Source of the DNA: Misgurnus anguillicaudatus
Lineage: Eukaryota > Chordata > Actinopteri > Cypriniformes > Cobitidae
DNA: 64,000 nucleotides
Reading direction: 5' to 3'
Assembly (NCBI RefSeq): GCF_027580225.2
Contig: NC_073352.2
Location: 33,901,501 to 33,965,500 of the forward strand
Shown: piece by piece, positions 43,151-55,075 of the stretch
Numbering within the stretch: position 1 is the first letter of the stretch
Layout: each line of letters begins with the position of its first letter
The notes under the pieces: model-generated
Seen by the model: only the letters and a program-made list of their open reading frames with translations
Databases searched by the model: none
What the model was told of the DNA's origin: nothing
Position numbers and translations under genes: made by a program

Positions 43151-44225
43151 TTTTTTGTAGTCATTACAAACAATATTTAGTTCCACAATATGCTTTAAAA
43201 TGGGGTAAATTGTGACCTAGACATGCTTTTACAAAATTCATCCTATGATAAAATAATCCCAGCATCATCTTTAAAATTCAGTGACATGTATTGTGACTAT
43301 GTGCTGTTCCACCTTAAATCCTCGTCTCCACTCCGGCTCATTTGCTGCTCCTTTTCTGAGCACTGTCTGAGTCAGCATCATAGTTTTAATTACAGATCTG
43401 ATCTAGACTGAAGAACACACACACACACACGAACAAACACACTAACACACACAAGAACACACACACACACACGCACCTGAGACAGAAACTCTAAAGGGAG
43501 AAAAGCAATAAGATGTTCAATAGAGAGCAATAAACTTGAAGTGTGTCTTTTCCACAGCCACGTGGCAGCATTATCTGTTTATCCAGCACAAAACAGAGAG
43601 AAACTCATATTGTACATCATTACAGCGTGTTACAGTAATCACATTCACAGCTACATTCCTACAAACCCTAATATTAAAGTCTAGCATTTAAAATGTCATT
43701 ATTTGAGGCATAACAACAGCCATCAATAAGAAAATCATTAAAAATGTATAATAATAAGATATTTGAGTCATGCACGGAATGAATTGGGCGCCGCAGATTG
43801 AATTTTCTTCATTTTAAGCTTTTCTATTGTTGACAGGATTCATAAATGTGCTTCCTAAACTGAATTACCACCGTACTCCAATCATTTACTGAATGGAAGT
43901 GTATTAGCCCGATTCCCCAACATATCTCAAAACTTCGCTCTTCAACAGTAATTGGTGGGTTTGATTCGACAGAAATATTAAATTGTAAATGCATTTCACT
44001 GTTTAAAATGAAAAGTAAAGAAAATGATCCTTTATAAGGAGCAACACAATGTGCTTTATTACAGTTGGAGTCTTAATACAGAAATAACAAACGCATCTGT
44101 ATCCACAGAGAGAAACAGGCCTGAATCTGCACCACACAATACTATTAATAACTCAATAACAAGTCCTTCAGCGAGATAAGGGGTCATAAATTATGAGGCA
44201 ACAACCGTGGTCTATATTAATCTTT
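43151..44225. other. intergenic, no gene recognised
   Basis: Contains interrupted (AC)n at about 43412-43474. The remainder is mixed, unique and without recognised features. Confidence 0.35.
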
Positions 44226-44640
44226 AAAAAAAGACCCAGAGGAATATTAGAGATCATGTCCCATAACAGGGGGACAATGATGCCATTGTGTATGTAAGCG
44301 TGTCTCAGGAGCACTGCAGTCTGCTGCGAGCTCATTTAGAAGTCTGGGTGACTCTCCCCTGAGATCGGTCACCTCTCCACACCCCGTTCCCTGCGTTTAG
44401 TTTTAATTAACCTCCGTTAGATACTGGGCTGTAGCTCGAGCTTGTCTGTGGCAGAAAGGTTAATGGTTTTTATGGGCTCAGGGACAGAGAAGAGAGGGCA
44501 GATCAATGCGACTCAATTCCCCGCACAGCTCGCTCTCACAATCTCATCTCAGCCGACTGTCTCACTGTCAGTCTCTGGACCAGCTGAGAGAGGGAGACGG
44601 GATATGGAGCACACATCTACCTATAGCTGGATACTGTGAC
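44226..44640. promoter_or_regulatory. repeat-free block, candidate regulatory DNA
   Basis: Complex GC-balanced DNA with ttttaattaacctcc (44401-44415) and caggggagag-like motifs. Short frames lack domains. Confidence 0.3.
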
Positions 44641-45099
44641 TTAACCCAACTCCTCGAACTAGTTATAGGTATTAAAATTAATAACTAGAATTTTTACATC
44701 ATACAACATTTATGCATTTGGCAAGTGCACCATAAATGATACAGATTCTCAGTATGTGTTCCTTGGAAACATGAGCGTCAAAGGCAAAAAAAATTGGGTG
44801 GGTCCATTTCCTTGTATTTTGGTGCATTTTAATTTAATTAAACAATGGCTTTATAGCCTAAACGCTTTGTTTACCTTGTTCTGTCATACCTTATTGAAGT
44901 ACTGAAAACATAAAATGGAGTTTAAATTAATGAGCCAAGTGTAATCTGAGGAAACAGCAGTGTAGAAGTCAAGGCTGTAGCTAAAACGTAAAGTTTAATT
45001 TATTAGGGCATTCCTTGATTTGACTGGCGGCGATCTGACAAGTGAACACACATGCGCTAAATTAAAGAAAAAGTGCGTGCGTGAGTGGTCTTTTCCCAC
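44641..45099. other. intergenic, nothing firm
   Basis: A SINE-tail-like word (tatgcatttggcaagtg) lies at 44711-44727. Otherwise nothing is recognised. Confidence 0.35.
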
Positions 45100-45195
45100 C
45101 CACATATAATGGTTCAGACACCCATGCTTGAAAACAAACCTGTGACCTTTGTGATGCTAATGCAATGCTTTAACAACTGAGCTACAGGAACACAA
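45100..45195 (-). mobile_element. tRNA-derived SINE head, minus strand
   Basis: Read on the minus strand: ctgtagctcagttgttaaag (A-box region) and caaaggtcacaggtttg (B-box region), in the order and spacing of a tRNA-derived SINE. Diverged, with no full tRNA fold. Confidence 0.6.
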
Positions 45196-46462
45196 AATTT
45201 GATACATTTTTTGTTTAAAGTTTTTTTGTAGATTTATACTTTTTAGCAATTTTGCCCCTTAGAGTATCCAACTGTTTCTTGACGTAAATGTGGGCGCCGC
45301 CATCTTTGAGCTTTCCTTTTTATGACTTCCAGTGAGCCACTAAAGCTAATGGAAGTCTATTGCGAAGGACACAAGTGTGCCGTTTTGACTGGTTGTTTAA
45401 TGTTTGTTATGAAAGACCGACATAATTTGTGCAGTTTGGGGTTGCCATAATAGCCAATACAAGTGCAGTAAATCTCTACAAAACATTTGTTTTAATCATA
45501 ATACATGCACAAGAACTGAACGTGTGTGTGGCGCACATGCACTCATGATCTGTATTTACAAATCCATCCAGTAAAACCTTTCATAGAAACTACCAGTAAA
45601 CAATAAATACAATAATTGTTTTAAAACAACTAATATTATGCTGATAAAAATATGCTGATTTAGCGGATTTATTTATTCTGCTACTATATATTACTACAAA
45701 AAATGCGATGACAGTACAGAATATGTACGACATAATCTGCTTATAGTTAATGTTTATAATAGTTCTTAATGTGTTTGCGCAAAGTTCTGTTATGTTTGAA
45801 ATAAAAAAGCAAATACTTGAAAAAGTAAGCAAATAATTTCATAGGCTCATGTCTCAAAGCGATGTATTAATTTCTTCATAAAACGAAAACAATACTCAAT
45901 AGTTTAATATTTTTATTATGGTTTGTTCAAATAACTAACAATGTGTTGAATGATAATGCTGACTGTGTCGGACCACATGAAGCTCGACGTGCCGCCATAA
46001 ACAAGTCCATTAAAAACGTTTAATGATTAAAAAAACCTCACACCAGAGGGACAGTTGTGACATTTTAAACCAGCCCCTGAAAAGTTAAAAACACGAAGTC
46101 TATTCCATGTTACAAATACTTGACTGATTTTCCCATTGTAAAGATACTGGTATGTCTCTGTGCTTTTATATTTGCGCATTGAATACCCGTCACTTCCAAT
46201 CAACAACACGAAATGATTAAAAATATCTTCATATATCAAGCCACTTCTTAATTTCATCCTCACACTGGTTCATACATGGCAGGTGTAGTAACGTTAAATA
46301 TTAACTGGTTAAATCAAGTTTTATGCGTGCTCCCACTACACTGTTTCCTACCGGCTGGCTATTGAACCGGAAGTCTCGCACAGGAAGGGAAATACATCAC
46401 ATCACTAACTTCTGTGTTTGAGAAAAAGTTGGATAATTAGGTCTGAAAAATATACATATGCA
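45196..46462. other. intergenic, possible old DNA transposon remains
   Basis: No gene. The gggcgccgccatctttg and ggaagtctattgcgaagg words at 45290-45370 look like an old repeat, but no inverted ends or transposase motif are visible. Confidence 0.3.
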
Positions 46463-46493
46463 TCCATATTTTCCAGCTCCCCTAGAGTTAAAC

Positions 46494-47617
46494 TAGGGAT
46501 GCATAACGATTAATCGCGATTAATCTATAGCAGAATAAAAGTTTTTGTTTACATCATATATGTGTGTGAACTGTGTATAATACCTTTGTATAGATAAAAG
46601 CACACACATGCATGTATATATTTAAGAAATGTTTACATGTACATTTGTATATTTATGTACAATTTATATTACTTATATATTACTTACTATTTTTTCTCTT
46701 AAAATTATACATGCATGTGTGCATATTTATATAAACATAATTATTATACACAGTTCACACAAATATATATGATGTAAACAAAAACTTGTATTCTGCTATA
46801 GATTAATCACGATTAATCGTTATGCATCCCTAAGCAGAGCTGGGTAGTAACGGATTACATGTAATCTGGATTACGTAATCAGATTCCAAAAATCAAGTAC
46901 TTGTAATCAGATTAAACTACATTTGAAACACTCATAATCAGACAACTGTTACTTTTTTAGGGATTACATGATTATATATTCACAATTTGCCAGTAAGATG
47001 TTCACAATTTAGTAAATCTTCTATTTTTGTTTTAATAAATGTACCTACGTTTATATACGTTCGTGATTGTTCAAGTTTTTCCAGGAGAGAGAGGGAGGGG
47101 TGTGAAATTGCACAGGAGATTAGCAACAACGAGACAAAATGCAAAATGGAGCAGCACTTAGCGTTTGATCACTGTCTGGTTGCATAGACACACTTCATTT
47201 TTAAAGAAATACTGTTTAAAGAAACAATTCAGTTTTATTTGTGAGGTGAAATTTTAGATGTAGCAGCGTTTGTTGCAGTGAATTCAATATGGTTTTTGCA
47301 ACGTTGATGTTTTTGTTTTATTTACTTAAAATTGTAAATAAAGTATTCTGAAGTATTAACTGTCCGTATTGCACTTTAACAATTAGTTTTTAAGGCTCTT
47401 GTTGGTGAAAAAGAATTGAATATAGTTTTCCTCTTTATATATTTGAAATCAGATAAGATTTGTCAAAAGTAATCTAAATGTAATCCAAAAGTAGTCAGAT
47501 TACGTTACCAACGTTGTGTAATCTAAGAGATTATATTACTGACTACAAATTTTGTCATGTAATTTGTAATCAGTAACTGATTACAAATCATAAGTAATCT
47601 ACCCAGCTCTGTCCCTA
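46494..47617. mobile_element. middle hAT-like MITE (second level)
   Basis: Inverted ends tagggatgcataacgatt and aatcgttatgcatccc-ta with doubled gattaatc blocks. Flanked by a perfect 8-bp duplication AGTTAAAC at 46486-46493 and 47618-47625. Its own right terminus is split by the innermost element, so its last bases (ccta) lie at 47614-47617. Confidence 0.85.
46835..47611. mobile_element. innermost hAT-like element (third level)
   Basis: 777 bp with inverted ends cagagctgggtagtaac and ctacccagctctg and an interior dominated by gtaatc/gattac words near both ends. Flanked by a perfect 8-bp duplication TCCCTAAG at 46827-46834 and 47612-47619. A 66-codon frame inside has no transposase motif. Confidence 0.85.
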
Positions 47618-47926
47618 AGTTAAACATTTGTTTTTTACCGTTTTGGAATCCATTCAGCTGATCTCCAGGTCTGGCGCTAGCACTTTTAGCATAACTTAGC
47701 ATAATCCATTGAATCTGACCAGACCATTAGCATCGCGCTCAAAAATGACCAAAGAGTTTCGATATTTTTCCTATTTAAAACTTGACTCTTCTGTAGTTAC
47801 ATCGTGTACTAAGACCGGTGGAAAATTAAAAGTTTTGATTTTCTAGGCAGATATGACTAGGAACTATACTGTCATTCTGGCGTAATAATCAAGGACTTTG
47901 CTGCCGTAACATGGCTGCAGGAGGCA

Positions 47927-48013
47927 CAATGATATTATGCAGTGCCCTAAAATAGTCCCCTGCTATTGAACGATACTAGGGGGACTATTTTAGGCTGCTG
48001 CATAATATCATTG
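47927..48013. repeat. 87-nt near-perfect hairpin
   Basis: 34-base arms (starting caatgatattatgcag) match as inverted repeats except for three central bases, around a 19-base loop. It lies within the outer MITE of the nest. Confidence 0.9.
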
Positions 48014-48063
48014 AAAAACGTAAAAAATCAAGTATTTCATTCTAGAGGAGCTGGAAAATGAGA

Positions 48064-48385
48064 ATATTTTCAAAAAGTTTATTTTTAAAAACCATTATTT
48101 TTAAAAAGAGTTTAAATATATTTTCTAATATGACTTTAAACTGTTGTATTCAAGACCAATATTACATAAAGGTTTTCAAATTGTCCTTTAAAAACACCCA
48201 CTCCATTATAAAATGAAATATAGGCAATAAATATAATTTTGTCAGTGCATCTCACTTCCCCTGCAGTAACATCACCTCCAGCGTGACACTGAGATTCACA
48301 ACTCGTGTGGAGTTTGATGGAAGAAAACTGATGCCACATTCAGTAAGCCAACAAAGTTCCAATGTGTCTCTAGATCCTTTTTCTT

Positions 48386-48424
<39 letters not shown>

Positions 48425-48904
48425 CTAGCAAGACATTTATTTGGTCAGATTAGTGCTTAAAATCAATAAGATAAGCAGAAACGCAATGCAACATTATAGA
48501 GAAACAATGTATTACCTCTTACCTTGGTGATGTTTCCAGTCTCACAGCTCTTTATTAGACATATGGGAAGTTGAGACTCGAATAGCCTATACAGTAACTA
48601 ATTAAGAAAAACAATGGGTTAAAAAAATTGTAGTTCTCTCCACAAAACAGCATTATAAATATATGAAAAATGACATTTTATTAACAAATATTTAAGTAGT
48701 TAAAGTTCTTTTCAGTTCTTATTTTGTGAAAAGCATAAATAATATTAATATTCTGGCACAAGGATTATGGGTATACTTTACACTGATAAATTTGAGTTCA
48801 TTTCACTTGGATGTTTTAGTTTAATAATATTTATATGCTTAAAAGTTAAACTTTTTATGTGTCCAAAACTCAAATTATCAACAGATTTTTATGTCATTTT
48901 TTAA
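48064..48904. other. intergenic, (CT)n at 48389-48421
   Basis: Apart from the 33-base CT run, AT-rich unique DNA with no gene. Confidence 0.4.
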
Positions 48905-49328
48905 AGGTAAACACCACCGTTTTTCAATATTTACTATGTTCTTACTTCAACTTAGACGAATTAATACATACATACCTTTCTTTTTTCAATGTGTGCACTT
49001 AATCTTTGTACAGCGCATCGTGAACATGTTAGCATTTAGCCTAGCCCCATTCATTCCTTAGGATCCAAACAGGGATGAACTTAGAAGCCACCAAACACTT
49101 AAAAATTGCCATGTTTTATTTTATGCCACCATACGTGTTTTGTGGCTTTTAAAATTCGTCCCTGTTTGGATCCTAAGGAATGAATGGGGCTAAGCTAAAT
49201 GCTAACACATTCACAAAGCGCTGCACAAAAACCAAGTGCACGCATTGACAAAAGATAGGCATGCACTAATATGTCCAAGTTGAGGTAAGAACACAGCAAA
49301 ATACCGAAAAACGGTGGTGTTCTCCCTC
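48905..49328. mobile_element. fold-back MITE
   Basis: Inverted arms of about 170 bp: aacaccaccgtttttcaata at the left against ccgaaaaacggtggtgttct at the right, and gttagcatttagcctagccc against ggggctaagctaaatgctaa nearer the centre, around an 80-base spacer. Non-coding. Confidence 0.85.
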
Positions 49329-49860
49329 AAGTAAAGACAATATCTGAATGAACATACTTGAAAGTGATTGTTAGAGCTGTCAATGAATGAGAACAAAAAT
49401 ATAGCAGCATTATAAGCTCATGACAGCTTGAGATAAAATCATTGTCAGTGACTCTCAACAAACAAACCAAACAAGCTCTTTAGCAACAGATAAGTAAAAT
49501 ACTCGCTGCATCCTCAAGAGAAGTCAATGCCAATGAATGATGTGAACCGAAATATAGGCTACTACATGTGTGTCTGCAAAATTAAAACTAAGATTTGGAG
49601 CATCAAAGTTTGATTTCGATCTTACTCAGTAAGATATCAGGGTTGTATATAGAATGATAAAAATCATTTTATGTAACAGTAAATCACATAAAAATGACTT
49701 TAACTTGCCAGGCAGGGTCACATATGCATGATAATGAGCAATGCAGTACAGCTGCACTTAACATGCATTCTTACCACGGCGGTAACAAACCTCAGTACTC
49801 AAAGGGCCGATATAGTTTCCTTTAAATGTCTGTGCCATTATAATGTATTATTATTCAGGT
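49329..49860. other. intergenic, nothing recognised
   Basis: No gene or repeat ends are recognised. Confidence 0.4.
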
Positions 49861-50720
49861 AGTTGCTTTAAACATGTTGACAGTATAAGTAGCTTTCACT
49901 TGCGCAGCAAGAGTCTCTTCGGCCAGGACAGTAGAAACCTGACCGTAATGACTGACATAAGTTAACTGATGATGTAACTAAAAATGTAACTCGTATTTGC
50001 CATGCGTTATGAATTGCGAAACTGAGCCGGTTCAAAGCCTCTGCATACTCGCGAAGATTATGTTTCTACCACGAGAGCGGCGCTAGCTGTGCCGGCATTA
50101 GCCTGTTGAATTGTGGGTAAGATCTAATGTACGTTCAGCTGATGTCATGCTGTGACATGTGCTGGTAAACGATTCCCATTCTCCTCTCTAGTGAAGTCAT
50201 CACTCCGAAATGAAGCCGTTGAAAGATATGACGCGAAATAAGTGAGCGGGCCTGTCTCAGATATTCAAGGCCAGACGCAGAGCACGTCAACCGTGATATG
50301 AGACTCACGCTGTGCTCGGCTCACATTTGGTCGCCTTCGTCAGAGGCGAAACTCTCCCTTTCCTTTTTTCTCAATTTATATCATTTGGATCGGCGCGCAG
50401 AAGGCATCAATCTCTGTTCGGTGCGGGTGCATGACATCACCGGAGATCTCTGGCAGCGGCGTGTGTGCGGAGAGATAAATACAGCCTGTTTTCCTTCCAT
50501 CTTCGTCCGTGAGAGTTCCTGCTTTATCACGGCACGCTCATCAGGCGGTGCCCGGGGTCATGGCGGCCTGCCGTGGCTTCTCTCCTTTGGGTTTCTCTCC
50601 CTTTTGCTCTCCAGGATGTCTGCGGTGAGACTCAATCACACGGACTGACAGATAACAGGCAACAGTTGTGCTGTTTGGGAAGCATGGGCTTCATATCTAG
50701 AGAAGCTGAAACGCACGAAC
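49861..50720. promoter_or_regulatory. repeat-free GC-balanced block, candidate regulatory DNA
   Basis: About 860 bp of complex sequence; GC is highest at 50270-50660. The 116-codon frame at 50298-50648 lacks homologous motifs and splice context, so no gene is called. Confidence 0.35.
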
Positions 50721-51108
50721 GCTGACACATGAGCGTGTTCATTTTCAAATAAATGCACCCTGATCACATTTATAAATATATACAGATAGCATGTTTAAAA
50801 TGAGTGAGCATTCAATCATGCCCCATCGACCACATGCTGTTTATTTTCATAATGAACGATTCTTTTACTTTTTAAGCTTAAATGCTTTTTAAGATTCATC
50901 CATTTACACAAGATAACATAAAGCAATGCATTAAATCAAATCAACATATTTTTAGGTTACATTAACTCATAAAACAAGTTGAAATCATTTAACTTAATTT
51001 TTTAGGTTATGTCAACTTATCACAGGTCAAAACTTAAAATAGTAAGTTGAATTGACCTGCAAAACCAAGTTGATTTAACTTCATGCTGCATTTTACTTTT
51101 TACAGTGC
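50721..51108. mobile_element. AT-rich MITE fragment
   Basis: From about 50965: aacttaattttttaggttat ... aagttgaattgacctgcaaaa ... tttttacagtg, resembling 12213-12295. The left boundary is unclear. Confidence 0.4.
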
Positions 51109-51560
51109 AGCGTTGGGTCAAAAAGAGACAAACCAAATCATTAGGTTAAATTAACCCAAAAATTGTAATATTTGACCCAACAATGGTGTAGTGGGCAGCG
51201 CCGATGGTGTAGTGGGCAGCGCACTGACATGTGGTGCTTTCACACTTTCGGCGCCCCGTGTTCGATTCCCGGCTGGTGGTCATTTGCCGATCCCATACCC
51301 CTCTCTCCTCCCTGTACTTTCCAGTCCATCACAGAAATTCGAATGGTTTTATTGGGAATTTTATTGGTTCTAATGGAATATGGCCCAAAACACACTACAG
51401 TGTATTTGTTTTAATGGTAAAAGCTAATGGTTCCTATTGGTATTTTAATGGAAACCATTAGAATTTTCTGTAATGGTTTTATTGTTTTTTTCAGCAGGGT
51501 TTGTTCCCCGTTGACCCAACGCTGGCTTTGAAACTAACCTAGCATTTTTTAAAGTGTATA
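51109..51560. mobile_element. composite: GCTGGGTT MITE split by a SINE and a second MITE
   Basis: gcgttgggtcaaaaa and aacccaaaaattg words at 51109-51182 and ttgacccaacgctgg at 51510-51526 are the two halves of one GCTGGGTT family copy. Between them lie the tRNA-derived SINE (51183-51330) and an inverted-repeat piece (about 51331-51470: cagaaattcgaatggt ... accattagaattttctg). Confidence 0.65.
51183..51330 (+). mobile_element. tRNA-derived SINE with duplicated A-box segment
   Basis: atggtgtagtgggcagcgc occurs twice, 21 bp apart (51183 and 51204). The B box gttcgattcc lies at 51260-51269, followed by an unrelated body. The pol III promoter layout is clear, but a tRNA fold is not. Confidence 0.7.
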
Positions 51561-52219
51561 CTTCATTTACACTGCTTATAACTTAAAAGTGCATGGCGCA
51601 GGACAACACAAAAAACAGATGCTTCGAATGACTGCAGTCGTCAATCTGAATAAGCACATAGATCAATAATTGAATAACCGTGCAGATGTGAGGCCCTAAC
51701 TCGACCTTAGACAGATTGACAAAAACGTCCCCTGATCATTTCATATCTGCACTTTGTCCATCATTGTCCTTATCTGCCTTCAAAAATGAGAAGCGCTTCA
51801 ACAATCTTACAGGTGGAGAGGGAGGAATCACTTTTATTTTTCTCTCTCTTAGGAAGAAAACATCTGGTTTTCCTCCGTGCCCTCCCCTGAGACCTCATCT
51901 GCCAATCACATTTCAGCACCCGTAGGAGTGACAGCTCTGGTTTGCGTTTGAACTTCAGAAGTCTTTTACACATACCAAGAGCCCAATGTAATTCACACTG
52001 TCACGAAGCCTCACGTTAGAGCATCGCTGATGTCGGCCTCTGCCCGTCGGCCTCTGTTGACATGCGAAGCCGCGTGATAATAATTATCGCTCCTTTTCTG
52101 CTGCTGTTAACAGAGAAAACACACAAGCAGGTAATGTGACGCATATCTCCTGTATAGGAGATGTTCCTTAAATAGCAGCGCAAAAGGTCATACCCAGGGA
52201 AAAAGCATTGCTTTGTACC
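51561..52219. promoter_or_regulatory. repeat-poor block
   Basis: Complex from 51680 to 52180, including gcgtgataataattatcgc (52071-52089). No gene. Confidence 0.25.
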
Positions 52220-52270
52220 TTATAATGCACTGTAAGTCACTTTGGATAAAAGTGTCTGCCAAATGCATAA
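52220..52270 (+). mobile_element. SINE tail fragment
   Basis: gtaagtcactttggataaaa then gtgtctgccaaatgcataa, the conserved 3' tail shared with the 13850-13965 element. The head is missing. Confidence 0.6.
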
Positions 52271-53540
52271 CTGTTAATATATATTTGAACCTCAGAAACA
52301 TCTCTGTGGTCCAGTGATGAATTATAAAGAGCCCAAATCTACATTCAGATGCACTGGAGTCAGTGACACACGCAGGGCGTTTATAAAGCAATCAAACCTG
52401 CGTATGCACGAGATTAAGCACTTGTTCACATGAAGAGACAAACAAACAAAACAACGCAATTATCACAGATGACTTCAAGGCATATGGAGGTAAATGAAGT
52501 GTGTGTGTTTAACATTTCTACTATTCTGTAGTATTCATTTGCACTGAAAGCCCTAATGCTGTTCGTACTCAAAAAGTCAAGCAATCGTGACTTCAATTTT
52601 GCATTTTGGATCTAAAACTTAACTATATTTGTTCATTTAACTTATTAACTTACATAAACCATAAACTTAAAAATTCAAGTGCAATTAACTTAAGATTATC
52701 AGTTCAAAATGCCGTGAGGAATACCCATAAGCCCTTTTGGTCCAAGAATAACAACTGATGAGACATATAAACCAGTTGGTAATACAATTTCTTTTTAAAT
52801 TTTTCAAATTTCTTCTTTCAAGAGTTTTACACTCTTTGTAAGATTATCAATGTTTTTTTATTTGTAAATTATAGTTTTTTTTTTGTTAAGTCACCACTCC
52901 AAGTTTGGTGAACTTAAATTCAGTCTATGTGGCCGCCAAGTTAAATTACCTTAAATATATACGTTTTTTGGAGACCCATTACTTAATTGAATCAAGGCAA
53001 CGAGTTTACTCAATCAAATGAGTTAAGTCAACTTATTAGGGGTTTCAGTGTGATGTCACCATCATATAATATACATCACCATATTGGATAAAATATTAAG
53101 ATATAAAAATAATCTTAAACCCTTAAATAAATGTTCATGAGCTGAACCTTTATGTAATGCATCAGGTAAATTATTAGGTAACACTTTACAGCATTTATTA
53201 ATCTAAGTTGATGTTAATCTATAAATATACTATTGTTCATTGTTTTACTTACATTAGAGGTCTTTACAGAGGACCCGAGACCTGTCTATATTTTAAATGG
53301 TTAATCTGGGTCAGTCCAAGTTTATTCAGCTATTATTTTTAACTTTATTTTATAAGTTACGGCAACCCATCGCTAGTCAAGAAAATAAATAAGCTGATTA
53401 TACTTAAAAATTTAAGTGCACAATTTGTTTTGCAGTGCAATTGACATAACTTATAAACAAGTTAAAACTATTCGACTTAATTTAAGTTAAAATAAATCAA
53501 ACTCTTATTTTGATATTATTTTTATAAATAAATGTGACTT
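52271..53540. other. intergenic with probable AT-rich MITE 52570-53055
   Basis: aaaaagtcaagcaatcgtga and inner aagttaa/ttaactt words, ending near aagtcaacttattaggggtt, suggest an element, but its ends are not clear. No gene. Confidence 0.35.
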
Positions 53541-53665
53541 TATCCAAGGTGATTTATAGATGCATTCAATCTGTATATTTTTTAACAGTATGGGAATTGC
53601 ACCCACAACCATTTGTGTTGTTAATGCAATGCTTGACTAAATGAGCTACAGGAGTATGCATGGAT
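53541..53665 (-). mobile_element. SINE, minus strand
   Basis: Minus-strand reading: ctgtagctcatttagtcaag, then gttgtgggtgcaattccc (B box), then the tail ataaagtcacattt. A near-complete but diverged tRNA-headed SINE. Confidence 0.6.
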
Positions 53666-54179
53666 TTTTAAGGTTATTGCAAAGCATATAAAATATTAAA
53701 ATATCTAAAGATGGATATGACTTTTTTGCAAAATATCATAATTAAGTACATGTACATGAAACAGCTTTATTGTATTTTCTTGATCTCTCTTATAGTAATT
53801 TTAAGTGCTTTGTAGTGTTTCTCCTCTTTTATCACAAGACTGCAGTTAAACTACTTTTAATTATGAGCAGTTACGGTTTCAATACGTCTCTATAGATGTA
53901 TGTGTGTATAGGTTTATAAACAGAAAGAGCAGGGTAACAGAGGCCTGCAGTAACTAATGAGTCTCATAAGAGCTCCTCTGAGAGCGAGGTGAGGTAAAGG
54001 GAGAGTAAAATGCAGTGAACTTATGACCTACAAACTCTTAACCCCTGACCCGCGGGCCTTCAACAACTCTACAGCACACGCTTACTAAGAGCCCAGCGCC
54101 AACGCACACACAAATTTAATTTACTGTATTAGACAGCACATCTCAATGACTTCCACTTTTTTAAACCTAATATTAAAGG
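53666..54179. other. intergenic, nothing recognised
   Basis: Mixed composition, no gene or element. Confidence 0.4.
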
Positions 54180-54668
54180 AGGGATGCACAACGATTAATC
54201 ACGATTAATCTATAGCAGAATAAAAGTTAAATCATATATTTGTGTGAACTGTGCATAATAAATTTGTATAGATAAATGCACACACATGCATGTTTATATT
54301 TAAGAAATGTTTACATTTGTATATTTTTGTATAATTTATATTGTATATAAATATAAATAAATAAATAAATAAATTATATATATATATATTATTATTATAC
54401 ATGAATGTGTGTATAATTTTTGCACACACATGCATGTATATATTTAAGAAATGTTTACATGTATACATTTGTATATTTATGTATAATTTATATTGTATAT
54501 AAATATAAAAAGTTATATAAATAAATAAATACATTAATAATATATATATATAAAATTATACATGCATGTGTGCATAATTATAATACACCGTTTACACACA
54601 TATTTGATGTGAACAAAAAACTTTTATTCTGCTATAGATTAATCGCGATTAATCGTTATGCATCCCTA
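54180..54668. mobile_element. hAT-like GATTAATC MITE with AT-rich core
   Basis: Inverted ends gagggatgcacaacgatt and aatcgttatgcatccc with doubled gattaatc blocks, the same family as 46494-47617. The core contains (AAAT)n and (AT)n runs and an internal partial duplication of cacacatgcatgt words. No clean 8-bp target duplication is seen. Confidence 0.8.
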
Positions 54669-54729
54669 AAAGCTTACCATTACCAAACCTGTTGACATCT
54701 GGAGATATAAGGTAATAAATATGGACCAT

Positions 54730-55075
54730 CCCAATACTTAAGTATACTTTATTTTTACTGTAGTAAACTGTAGGAAAGTTCATAGATACTATAGTGTTTA
54801 ATATGGAAGTATACCTCTGTTTTTACTAGTTTACGACAGTGTAATAATTACTACAATATCCTACGGCATACTTCAATTTAAAAGTTCACAATACTAAAAG
54901 TATAGTAAAGTATTAAAGTATTCTACAGTGTTTACTACAGTTAATTAATTAACTTTAACTGTAATACTACAGAGTATACATTAACAACATGTAATAATAA
55001 TATTGTTCCACAGTATACTAAAATTTATACATTTACTATAGTAAATACTAAAGTATACTACAGTATTTTTTGATC
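54730..55075. mobile_element. TATACTACAGT-rich repeat
   Basis: Many copies of tatacttta/actacagt/tatagtaaa words in both orientations. Probably one inverted-repeat element. Confidence 0.5.

Larger units (their letters stand above)
46463..48063. mobile_element. outermost MITE of a three-level nest
   Basis: Left end attttccagctcccctag (about 46468), right end ctagaggagctggaaaat (48042-48059): inverted termini. Its body is split at the sequence AGTTAAAC by a hAT-like element (46494-47617), then resumes at 47618 and contains ggtctggcgctagcac, ttcgatatttttcctattta and a strong hairpin (47927-48013). Confidence 0.8.

Noticed and set aside
50298..50648. 116-codon frame that could be a small gene
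   Set aside because: No recognised domain, no splice or polyadenylation context, biased Ser/Leu/Arg content. Kept only as part of a candidate non-coding island.
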